From contig NZ_FXTB01000012.1 in assembly GCF_900182605.1 (NCBI RefSeq), positions 23,975 to 87,974 on the forward strand: 64,000 nucleotides of DNA. The letters run 5' to 3'. Numbering within the stretch: the stretch's first letter is position 1; every line of letters begins with the position of its first letter. The translations under genes and the position numbers were made by a program. The notes below the pieces were generated by a model. That model saw only the letters and a list, made by a program, of their open reading frames with translations. It was not told where the DNA came from and searched no databases. Shown in pieces: positions 18,835 to 26,847 of the stretch. The DNA is from Saccharicrinis carchari. Its GTDB lineage: Bacteria; Bacteroidota; Bacteroidia; Bacteroidales; Marinilabiliaceae.

Positions 18835-19085
18835 GCGGTATCCCCTGCGTTACAGCACTTGGCATTACTTAGCGGAAGGTGACCTGAAAAACGTCCGTGC
18901 CCCTTCCGCCACTCCATGCCAAGAGCTTTGAACACCCCGCCAACACGCTTGCAAATAAGGCTCCCTTGCTCCGTAAACTACGACAAGGAAACCTTTTATT
19001 TGGAAGCGTGTTTTTTTGCCCGAGCGCCTGAATGAGGCAACTCGCCGTTGGGTGATGCACCGTACCGTCCTTGGTTTGCTGCAAG
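18835..19085 (+). repeat. Dispersed structured repeat, copy 2 of 3
   Basis: This is a close copy of 481-750 in the same orientation. The first hairpin (18858-18923) pairs CTTGGCAT/ATGCCAAG and GCGGAAGG/CCTTCCGC around a 6-by-6 internal loop. The second (18944-19010) pairs CACGCTTGCAAATAA with TTATTTGGAAGCGTG, with an inner CCTTG/CAAGG stem. It lies between the PUL1 regulator and the ArdC-like gene. With copy 1 it brackets PUL1 as direct repeats about 18.3 kb apart. From 19086 to 19271 I see only the probable leader of the ArdC-like gene. Confidence 0.8.
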
Positions 19086-19271
19086 TTATTGATCGCCAAA
19101 GGGAACAGTAAAGGGGCGGTTTTGAAAAAAACCGTCCTTCGGATTTGTTCATTCCGCAAAAAAACGGAATGACATAAACCCCTTGACTCGTTCCCTTTGG
19201 CTCAAAGTGCCTGCAATAAACCAATGGCGGGCCAGATGCCAAAATAAATCCCCAGGGCAGGGGTGATTCGA

Positions 19272-20147
19272 ATGAAAACTTCAAAAACTGTTTATGACAT
19301 TATCAACGAGAAGATTTTCTCTCAACTCGAAAAGGGAACGATTCCCTGGCACAAACCATGGAAGAGCTTCGATAATGATGGAAACTTTGTCCCACCACAA
19401 AATTTTGTTTCGAGGATCCCTTATAAGGGTATTAACTTTGTTCTTCTGTTAAACCTGTATGAACAACCCTATTATCTTACTTGGAAACAAATACAATCGC
19501 TCGGGGGTCAAATTATAAAGGGTGAGAAAAGCCTACCAGTTGTCTTTTGGAAACCCATTAGCAAGGAAAGTATCGACAAAAATGGGAATCCAAAGACCGA
19601 AAAAAAATTCATGTTCAGGTACTACAATGTCTTCAATATCACCCAAACAACCGGGATTGATTATGAACCCGTGAAATTTTATGAAGACACCGAACCTCTT
19701 TGCTTTGACCGGATTCAGAAAGCCGAAGAAGTAATAACAGGTTACAAGGACTGCCCCAAAATTATCTATGGGGGAAACGCTGCTTTTTATATACCCTCCC
19801 TCGATAAAATTCATATCCCGGAACCTGCTCATTTCGATAAGCCTGAATATTTTTATTCCACACTGTTCCATGAAGCAAGCCATTCTGTAGGGCACCCATC
19901 ACGCTTAAACAGGAAAGACATTGCTGATGTAAACGGCCAGAGCCAACATGACTATTCTTACGAAGAGTTAATTGCCGAGTTTTCAGCGTCTTATCTATCG
20001 GGTCACTGTGGTATCCTTCAAACAACTATTCAGGAAAGTGCAGCTTACATCCATCATTGGTTAACCGCACTTAAGGAAAACACCAGATGGTTGGTTAGCG
20101 CTGCCGGGTCAGGTCAAAAGTCTGCCGAGTATATCTTGGGCGTGTGA
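19272..20147 (+). CDS. ArdC-like antirestriction protein
   Basis: The product (about 291 residues from the ATG at 19272; a GTG lies three codons earlier) has two parts. The N-terminal ssDNA-binding ArdC domain spans about 1-110 (TVYDIINEKIFSQLEKGTIPWHKPW, split here as TVYDIINEKIF then GTIPWHKPW, and YYLTWKQIQSLGGQIIKGEK). A C-terminal zincin-type metallopeptidase domain has HEASHSVGH (HExxH) and EELIAEFSASYL. ArdC proteins protect incoming conjugative DNA from host restriction. No signal peptide is seen. A hairpin with seven T residues follows at 20154. Its position next to structured repeats fits a mobile element. Confidence 0.88.
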   Translation: MKTSKTVYDIINEKIFSQLEKGTIPWHKPWKSFDNDGNFVPPQNFVSRIPYKGINFVLLLNLYEQPYYLTWKQIQSLGGQIIKGEKSLPVVFWKPISKESIDKNGNPKTEKKFMFRYYNVFNITQTTGIDYEPVKFYEDTEPLCFDRIQKAEEVITGYKDCPKIIYGGNAAFYIPSLDKIHIPEPAHFDKPEYFYSTLFHEASHSVGHPSRLNRKDIADVNGQSQHDYSYEELIAEFSASYLSGHCGILQTTIQESAAYIHHWLTALKENTRWLVSAAGSGQKSAEYILGV

Positions 20148-20153
20148 TATATT

Positions 20154-20177
20154 AGGGGTGTAACAGCCCTTTTTTTG
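20154..20177 (+). terminator. Probable terminator of the ArdC-like gene
   Basis: AGGGGTGT and ACAGCCCT form a short stem with one mismatch around a single A, followed by TTTTTTT. It lies just past the stop codon and faces the convergent endonuclease gene. Confidence 0.55.
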
Positions 20178-20188
20178 TGCAAACCTCT

Positions 20189-21076
20189 TTAATGTTTTTT
20201 TGCCTGTTTCTGGTGATACCTGCAATATCCGATGTTGTTCCTTGTTTTTTGCTTACATCTTTTCCCCGTTGATTTGGCTATGCCTTTGCATTGGGTTGAA
20301 GCCGTTGTGCTTTTGGTGGCTGCGGGTTTCCGTTGTGAGCTGCTAAATTCCCATGCCGAGATATCTGAGGTAGCTTCCAATTTATCCTCTAAAGAATCCT
20401 CCATGCCCTGAAAGAAATCTATTCCCGTCAACGCTTCTACTTGGTCAACTGTTTTTACGTAAGCGGCAATAGGCTGAAACAGCTTTTTGTTGGGCATCAC
20501 GAAAGCAATCATTTTCTGCTTGCTCGGACAATATACGACCTTGTAGTAGTACCCCGGCACGGTTACTTGGTTGGTACCTATATGTCCTATGTTATCTTTA
20601 AAAACGGGGCCGGTGGCCACCACCAAATTTTGATATTGATTTGTCCATTTACGTACCTGGCTTTCCAACATCTTCCAACGGCCGGTATTGAAAGAAGGCG
20701 CCTGGGGCGACATGTTAGAAAGAAAAAAGGATTCCGACATGGAGGTGCGGTTCATATCCATAGAGCCTGCCGGACACAAATGCCCCCTATGGTAGCCGCT
20801 GCCCTTATAATCAGTCAGTGTAGCCGAACCCGTGGACACTTTTGGATCTGGACGAAAGTCGTCGGTCCGTTTCTCAGAGCCGTTTACCAGCTCCGGGGTG
20901 AGCTTATAATATACCCAAATGGCCTGTTCGTGCTGTTCGCTATAGCAAAGTGTGTAGTATGTGTGTTCTGCAATTTGTCCCGATGATTTGGGAACTAGGT
21001 TTTTGCCCCCTAGCGATAGGGACAAGAAAACAAATGATAAAAGAAAAATAAATTTTTTCAAAATAAGCAGCTTCAT
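20189..21076 (-). CDS. Secreted DNA/RNA non-specific endonuclease (NUC family) with C-terminal Cys/His motif
   Basis: The 295-residue protein has an N-terminal hydrophobic signal. Its NUC endonuclease core carries GYHRGHLCPAGSM, in which the RGH His is the general base, and the Mg-binding Asn region FFLSNMSPQAPSFN. The core ends at about residue 240. The last 35 residues add a Cys/His motif (CKGIAKSTGKRC...YCRYHQK) that looks zinc-binding. The enzyme should degrade nucleic acid outside the cytoplasm. It may serve nutrition, competition or processing of transferred DNA; the context does not decide. It is convergent with the ArdC-like gene. Confidence 0.88.
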   Translation of the reverse strand: MKLLILKKFIFLLSFVFLSLSLGGKNLVPKSSGQIAEHTYYTLCYSEQHEQAIWVYYKLTPELVNGSEKRTDDFRPDPKVSTGSATLTDYKGSGYHRGHLCPAGSMDMNRTSMSESFFLSNMSPQAPSFNTGRWKMLESQVRKWTNQYQNLVVATGPVFKDNIGHIGTNQVTVPGYYYKVVYCPSKQKMIAFVMPNKKLFQPIAAYVKTVDQVEALTGIDFFQGMEDSLEDKLEATSDISAWEFSSSQRKPAATKSTTASTQCKGIAKSTGKRCKQKTRNNIGYCRYHQKQAKKH

Positions 21077-21334
21077 GTTTTATTCAATAAGCGTTTACGT
21101 AATAACTCCCTACCCCATCGATAACTTCATTATTTTGTTGATGATACGGTCTATGATAAACGGGTATTACGCAATTTTCAGTTTAGGCCGTAAGGTGTGT
21201 ACGTTTTCTTTTCTGATAAGTTCGTAACCAGTAAAAATATTTTTTTGAAAGAAACAAATCACCTCATTTATAACGCCTAATTTTCTATTTTGCCGCCCGT
21301 CCTTAAACCATGCCTATTATCAACCTCCCGCCCT

Positions 21335-21550
21335 TCAGCGGTATTCCCCCATGCGGTATAGCCCATGGCACTGCATAGTGAAAGGGGAACGGGAAAACGA
21401 CCAAGCCCCTTCCGCTACTCCATGCCAAGCGCACCACCGCCCCGCCAACACACATGCAAACAAGGCTTCCTTGCTCCATAAACTCCACAAGGAAACTCTC
21501 TTTTTGCAAGCGTGTTCCTTTGCCCCCACACCGGAATGGAATGATTGACC
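21335..21550 (+). repeat. Dispersed structured repeat, copy 3 of 3 (divergent)
   Basis: This is a more diverged copy of the 481 and 18835 repeats in the same orientation. The second hairpin (about 21449-21514) keeps a TGCAA/TTGCA outer stem and the inner TTCCTTG/CAAGGAA stem. The first hairpin is weaker. It lies between the endonuclease gene and the YhcG remnant. The flanks at 21077-21334 and 21551-21806 hold no gene I can support. Confidence 0.65.
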
Positions 21551-21806
21551 TGTTCCAAATGCTACACCGTGTTCAGTAATGAAGTTGGGTTTTTGCCAAA
21601 CGATTTCGCACCGATACCTAATACACTGCCCTACTATGTTACCGATGCAAAACATGCTTTCGGCCAAACAGCAACACGTACTTTTATTGCACCCGCAGTA
21701 GATGGTATAAAAGGAATCGGTTTTTGTAAGTGCCAAATTTGTACTTATGGATTTTTGGGGCATTGGGAAACATTCAGTCCGTTGTCGCCAACAATTGGCA
21801 ACTGTA

Positions 21807-22292
21807 CTATTTCAACTTTTCAATTATTTGTTCTTCATTTGGTAGGTATTTCCGTAAATCTGATGGAAGGTCTTTTGTCAACTGGTATTCTGCTACACCA
21901 ATTGGTCTATTTGCAATTCGCAGTGCATATTCTACCTCCAAATTATCTTTTATTTTCGATAAAATTAACAAGTTATGCCCCCAGGGAACTTCTGCGACAA
22001 GCTGTCGCAGTTTTTCATTTTTAGAATATCTTGAATAAAACCGCCTCATATCCCAAAGGTTTCTAGCGGAATAACCTTCGGAATTAGGGAACTCAGCTTG
22101 TAAATCGGTCGACAACTTTTCAACAACAGATTTCCCCCATTCTTGCGATTCTTGTATTTCCAGAATTATTCTACCAATATTTAGATAATGTTCTATTTGC
22201 TCTTTAACAACTTTACGAATAACTTTTATATGTGCTGTCCGTATCTCATTTCTAATTTGTTCGAGAGTATCCGAATATATTTTCCCTAACAT
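21807..22292 (-). pseudogene. YhcG/DUF1016-family nuclease with its catalytic core deleted
   Basis: The 161-residue frame has the full N-terminal DUF1016 domain (IGRIILEIQESQEWGKSVVEKL, read as IGRIILEIQESQEWGK then VVEKL, followed by YSARNLWDMRRFY and VPWGHNLLIL). It then jumps to what is normally the extreme C-terminus (EYALRIANRPIGVAEYQL and LPSDLRKYLP). Full proteins are about 340-370 residues with a PD-(D/E)xK core in between. The join falls at KIKDNLEVEYAL, and short similar KxKD segments occur on both sides in relatives, so an in-frame deletion by microhomology is likely. The remaining protein could still fold as an N-terminal interaction domain but lacks the nuclease. Confidence 0.75.
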
Positions 22293-22310
22293 GATTTTTA
22301 TGTTTTACGA

Positions 22311-22318
22311 CAAATATA
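22311..22318 (-). promoter_or_regulatory. -7 box (TATATTTG) of the YhcG remnant
   Basis: The minus strand reads TATATTTG, fitting the Bacteroidota TAnnTTTG -7 consensus, 18 bases upstream of the ATG. No clear TTTG -33 element was found. Confidence 0.4.
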
Positions 22319-22569
22319 ATCACATTTAATCCAACTATCGTATTCAGAGGGTAATCGGTTGCTAACGTTTAAGTGTTGGTATTTCGGAGCAAACTGCCCC
22401 CTTAGCTCAACGTTGTTGGGAGTTATAATTCTCACCAAATATTCCTACCACGTGATTCTCGCTATTCGGACCAGGGCAGTAGCCTCCAATACTCCTTTTT
22501 AAGCATACCCCTGGAATGGGCATACTTCGCACCGATACTGCAAGGTAACCGAAAAAATTTGACCCACGC

Positions 22570-22657
22570 GAAACCGCCTTTGATACCATCTGTCGAGGAT
22601 AATGCAAGAACGGAAAGGGAGCTTGCATTGTCCTCTGCGAAAGGTAAAGGCGGTTTC
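22570..22657. ncRNA. Structured non-coding block (long two-stage hairpin)
   Basis: Outer arms GAAACCGCCTTT (22570-22581) and AAAGGCGGTTTC (22646-22657) are perfect over 12 bp. Inside, 22595-22608 and 22622-22635 pair over 14 bp with one G-U wobble around a 13-base loop. Open frames across 22460-22990 are shadows on both strands with no conserved motifs. The 22440-23135 gap upstream of the methyltransferase therefore seems non-coding but structured. It could be a regulatory RNA or a folded DNA site; no family was recognised. Confidence 0.4.
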
Positions 22658-23135
22658 TTTGCTTGCCTCAAATTGTGGGGCGTTAACTTTTTTTCTTTGG
22701 GACAATATGGTGTACCGCGGAAAAAACTGAGCCGCCCTTTCCTCGCCGACAGATTCCCCTTGCCTTGCTCCGCAGGGTCGGGCAGTGCCCCCGACAGGAC
22801 AGAGGAACTGCAAGAACGGGGCAATAAAATAAAAGTGTCCCTTTGCCAGACAAATTGTTTGAAAATTATTTTCGGCATCTGGGTTGAAATTTATTCGGCT
22901 TGTCATCACTTATTTCCATTTAATTTTTCCCCTATCTTACCCCCTATCTTCTTTTTAACTGTATCCTCCTAAATGACTACACCCAACGCTCCCAATATCT
23001 TACATCGTACCTTTTCCAAAATTCCTCGCTCAACCCATCGGTTTATCGTATCAAATATCTATTTTAGTCGAAGTTTGTTAAAACACCCCATATCTTGCCT
23101 TAAAGCAAGGATTAATAAATGGGGAACCATTCACA

Positions 23136-25175
23136 ATGAATACAATGAGCATAGATAAATTAAATTTAAAAAGCCCCGACCTGGTGAGTGAGAACATAGA
23201 AAAACTGGCCGCACTTTTCCCCAATTGTGTTACCGAAAGTAAAATAGAAACAGCCACCGGTACCGAGCTTAGCCGGAGTATTGATTTTGATTTGCTCAAA
23301 CAGGAGCTGAGCCATGCCGTGGTGGAAGGCAACAAGGAGCGTTACCGCCTGGAGTGGCCCGGAAAACGCGAAGCCATTGTTACGGCCAACTTGCCAACAA
23401 CAAAAACCTTGCGCCCCGTGCGCAACGATTCCGTTGATTTTGACAATACCGAAAACCTATATATTGAGGGCGACAACCTGGAGGTGCTCAAGCTATTGCA
23501 AGAAAGCTATCTGGGCAAGGTGAAGATGATTTACATTGACCCCCCATACAACACGGGAAAGGACTTTGTGTATAAAGACAATTTTAGCAAAGATATACAA
23601 CAGGAACTTTTTGAGAGCGGACAAAAAGACGAATACAACCAACGCTTAACTGTTAACCCCGAAACCGCAGGGCGTTATCATTCGGATTGGTTGAGTATGA
23701 TGTATCCGAGGTTGAAATTAGCCCGTAATTTATTGACCGATGATGGGGTTATCTTCATCTCAATAGATGATAATGAGGTGCATAACCTACGAAAGTTATG
23801 TGATGATATTTATGGAGAAAATAATTTCCTTGCAAATATCGTGTGGCAAAAAAAATATGCAGCAACCAATGATGCAAAGGGTTTTTCAAACTTACATGAT
23901 CATATAATAGTCTATCAAAAGTCAAATGCGTTTGAGCGCTATCTTCTTCCTCGAACTGTTGAGCAAAATAAACCATATAAGAATGATGATAATGATGGTA
24001 AAGGGCTATGGCGTTCTGATAATCTTTTAGTTAAATCCTTTTCTAACTCAGGTGTTTATCCAATCGTCAATCCAAATACTGGTAAAAAGTATTTGCCACC
24101 AGAAGGGAATTGTTGGCGTGCCAGCCCTGATACGATGCGGGTTTGGTTAAGCGAAAATAGAATCTTTTTCGGAAAAGATGGGAAGGGTGCACCTCAATTA
24201 AAAAGATATTTAAACGAAGTACAACAAGGTAGGGTTCCAAATACATGGTGGACATTCCAAGAAGTAGGACATAATGATGCAGCAAATAAAGAACTGAAAG
24301 CACTATTTAGCTCTAAGGCTCCATTTGATACACCAAAACCATCTACTTTGATTAAACAAATGTTAATGGTTTCTACACGAAATGATGATATAGTTTTAGA
24401 TTTTTTTTCTGGTTCGGCAACAACAGCTCATGCTGCAATAAAATTAAACGCTGAAGGTGAAAGAAGTTGTAAATACATTATGGTTCAAATTCCTGAAACT
24501 ACCGACTCAAAAAGTGAAGCTTACAAAGCAGGTTACAAAAACATCTGCGAAATAGGCAAAGAACGCATCCGCCGTGCAGGAACTCAAATTGTAAATAATC
24601 AATTGTCGGTTGTTAATGATAAAAAAACCGTATTGGAGAAGTTGATAAACGGAAAGTTGATAAAAGAAAATGGTGAATGGCGTTTCCCCGATAATGCACT
24701 AATCGAAGATAAAGCGCAAAACCTGCTGCAAGAGCTCAACCAACTACAGCTCAACATTGATAACCTGGACACCGGTTTCCGCGTCTATCGTCTCGACGAA
24801 AGCAATATGCAGGATGTGTATTACAAACCGCAGGATTACAAACAGGACATGATGGATATGTTTGCCGATAACGTAAAGCCCGGCCGATCGGCCGACGATC
24901 TGTTGGCGCAGGTGATGTTGGATTGGGGCCTGCCGCTCTCCTTAAAAATTGAGCAAGCAAACGTGGTGGGCAAGCAAGTGTTTAAGGTGGCCGGCAACTC
25001 GCTTTATGCCTGTTTCGATAAAGGGATAGACGAGGACTTTGCCAAGGAGATAGCAAAGGAAACGCCCTTGCGCATCGTATTCCGCGATAATGGTTTTAAA
25101 AACGATACCGCCAAGGTAAACGTGCAGCAACTGTTAAAACAACTGAGCCCCGAAACCGAAATGAAAGTAATTTAA
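23136..25175 (+). CDS. mod: Type III restriction-modification DNA methyltransferase (Mod)
   Basis: The 679-residue adenine-N6 or cytosine-N4 methyltransferase has the beta-class motif order. The catalytic DPPYNTGKDF (about residue 134) comes before the SAM-binding FFSGSATTAHA (about 425). The region between them is the target-recognition domain. It is visibly more AT-rich (about 23740-24720) than both flanks, suggesting exchange of the recognition domain. In type III systems Mod sets specificity and forms a complex with Res. The start follows a CTTGC/GCAAG hairpin. An AlbA-type ATPase gene starts 4 bases past the stop, so the genes are cotranscribed. Confidence 0.92.
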   Translation: MNTMSIDKLNLKSPDLVSENIEKLAALFPNCVTESKIETATGTELSRSIDFDLLKQELSHAVVEGNKERYRLEWPGKREAIVTANLPTTKTLRPVRNDSVDFDNTENLYIEGDNLEVLKLLQESYLGKVKMIYIDPPYNTGKDFVYKDNFSKDIQQELFESGQKDEYNQRLTVNPETAGRYHSDWLSMMYPRLKLARNLLTDDGVIFISIDDNEVHNLRKLCDDIYGENNFLANIVWQKKYAATNDAKGFSNLHDHIIVYQKSNAFERYLLPRTVEQNKPYKNDDNDGKGLWRSDNLLVKSFSNSGVYPIVNPNTGKKYLPPEGNCWRASPDTMRVWLSENRIFFGKDGKGAPQLKRYLNEVQQGRVPNTWWTFQEVGHNDAANKELKALFSSKAPFDTPKPSTLIKQMLMVSTRNDDIVLDFFSGSATTAHAAIKLNAEGERSCKYIMVQIPETTDSKSEAYKAGYKNICEIGKERIRRAGTQIVNNQLSVVNDKKTVLEKLINGKLIKENGEWRFPDNALIEDKAQNLLQELNQLQLNIDNLDTGFRVYRLDESNMQDVYYKPQDYKQDMMDMFADNVKPGRSADDLLAQVMLDWGLPLSLKIEQANVVGKQVFKVAGNSLYACFDKGIDEDFAKEIAKETPLRIVFRDNGFKNDTAKVNVQQLLKQLSPETEMKVI

Positions 25176-25179
25176 GCAA

Positions 25180-26847
25180 ATGGCACTACCGGTAAACATA
25201 GAAGAATTAATCCATGGAGAAACAGTTGAATGGGCTCGTATTGAACTGAAAAAAGGTTGGAATGCAAAAAAAGTAATGCATACCATGTGTGCTTTTGCAA
25301 ATGACATTCATAATTGGGGTGGTGGCTATTTGATTGTTGGAGTTGAAGAAGTTGATGGCCAAGCTAAACTTCCACCTGAAGGAATAGAACAAAGTACAAT
25401 AGATGGTATTCAAAAGGAGCTATTACAGTTAAGTCATCGTATTACACCTAACTACTTCCCCATAGTTGAACCTTATATATTAGATCAGAAACATATATTG
25501 GTCATTTGGTGTCCTGCAGGGGATTTTCGCCCTTTTTCTGCTCCGGCTTCATTGGAGAAAGGAGCGCATAGAAACTATTATATCAGGCTCAATTCTAATA
25601 CTGTTATTGCTCCGCAGCACTCTGCAGAATATAATCGGCTCATGGAACTTGCAGCCCGCATCCCCTTTGACGATAGAGTCAATAACCAAGCTTCGATTGA
25701 TGATTTGGATTTAGGCTTAATCAGAGAATATCTACAAGAAATTAAAAGCGGTCTGTTTGAAGATAGCGCCCATTTGCCTTTAGCCGATTTATGCAGGACA
25801 ATGCATATTGCAAAAGGACCGAATGAAGATATCAGACCCGTAAATGTGGGCTTATTATTCTTTTCGAAAGAGCCACATCAATTTTTTGACAGAGCTTGGA
25901 TAGAGCTGGTAATACACAAGGGCAATTCAGGAAAAGACTTTGAAGAAAAATACTACAAAGGGCCACTCCATAAGCAACTAAGAGAAGCGCTTTATTTTAT
26001 TAAGAATAATATTGTTTCGGAACAAGTCATTAAACATGCCGACAAAGCAGAATCCGATCGTTTTTTTAATTATCCTTTTGGTGCCATAGAAGAAGTTTTA
26101 GCCAATGCAGTGTATCATAAAAGCTATGAGCATGGAGCACCTATAGAAATTCAGATTTTTCCGGACCGAATAACCATTCTTAGTCATCCAGGCCCGGTTC
26201 CTCCTGTTAATGCTCATGTAATGGCGAATCAAAAACAAATTATTGCAAGAGAATACCGCAATCGTAGAATAGGGGATTTTTTAAAGGAACTACATCTTAC
26301 CGAAGGACGGGGCACCGGTTTCCCTACAATATATAAGGCATTGGCCGATAATGGCTCACCTACACCAACTTTTGAAACGGATGAAGCTTCTTATGTTATG
26401 GTTGTTATTCCTATTCATGATCGTTTTAAAGGTACTGAAAGTGACGGAGCAGGTGACGGAGTAAGTGACGATGTAAAGGCGCCTAAATTCAATACTTTAA
26501 ACGATGTTATAGTTTTTTGTGACCAAGTAAGTGACCAAGCAGGTAACCAAGTAAGTAACCAAGTAAGTAACCAAGTAAGTAAGCAAGTAAAAACACTTGT
26601 TGAGCAAAATGTTAATGATAAAGTCCTATCCATATTAGCTTTTTTAGAAAAAGGACCTAAATCAATGAGCGAACTATTATCCCATATAGGAGTAAGCAAG
26701 CAGACAAAAAACAAGAGAAAATATATAGACCCTTTATTCGATATTGATTGGTTGGCTTACACTATTCCCGAAAATCCGAGAGACAGAAATCAGAAATACA
26801 AAATAACAGAGTCGGGCAAGAAATTATTAAAAATACTCAACAAATAA
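25180..26847 (+). CDS. AlbA_2/Schlafen-type ATP-binding protein between mod and res
   Basis: The 555-residue protein opens with an AlbA_2-type domain (ELKKGWNAKKVMHTMCAFAND then GGGYLIVGVEEV). A GHKL-like ATPase region of the RecG-related type follows (FFNYPFGAIEEVLANAVYHKSY and IQIFPDRITILSHPG). A low-complexity linker built on a 12-base repeat (SNQVSNQV at about 445-475) leads to a C-terminal winged helix (MSELLSHIGVSKQTKNKRKY). Such proteins are often DNA- or RNA-binding regulators or defence accessories. Its position inside a type III operon, 4 bases past mod and overlapping res by one base, suggests a joint role. The gene is more AT-rich than res. Confidence 0.85.
   Translation: MALPVNIEELIHGETVEWARIELKKGWNAKKVMHTMCAFANDIHNWGGGYLIVGVEEVDGQAKLPPEGIEQSTIDGIQKELLQLSHRITPNYFPIVEPYILDQKHILVIWCPAGDFRPFSAPASLEKGAHRNYYIRLNSNTVIAPQHSAEYNRLMELAARIPFDDRVNNQASIDDLDLGLIREYLQEIKSGLFEDSAHLPLADLCRTMHIAKGPNEDIRPVNVGLLFFSKEPHQFFDRAWIELVIHKGNSGKDFEEKYYKGPLHKQLREALYFIKNNIVSEQVIKHADKAESDRFFNYPFGAIEEVLANAVYHKSYEHGAPIEIQIFPDRITILSHPGPVPPVNAHVMANQKQIIAREYRNRRIGDFLKELHLTEGRGTGFPTIYKALADNGSPTPTFETDEASYVMVVIPIHDRFKGTESDGAGDGVSDDVKAPKFNTLNDVIVFCDQVSDQAGNQVSNQVSNQVSKQVKTLVEQNVNDKVLSILAFLEKGPKSMSELLSHIGVSKQTKNKRKYIDPLFDIDWLAYTIPENPRDRNQKYKITESGKKLLKILNK
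26521..26590 (+). repeat. In-frame 12-base tandem repeat
   Basis: About six units of AACCAAGTAAGT-like sequence lie in tandem and encode repeated SNQV/SDQ units. A shorter imperfect run (GTGACGGAGYA type) precedes it at about 26440-26475. The 12-base period keeps the frame, so copy-number change would alter linker length and not switch the gene off. Confidence 0.8.

Noticed and set aside
21545..22038. Plus-strand frames of 159 and 102 codons
   Set aside because: They overlap the DUF1016-family gene on the opposite strand, which has recognisable motifs.
22462..22972. Overlapping frames of about 137 codons on both strands
   Set aside because: Mutual shadows over a strongly self-complementary region; no start context, signal or motif supports any of them.
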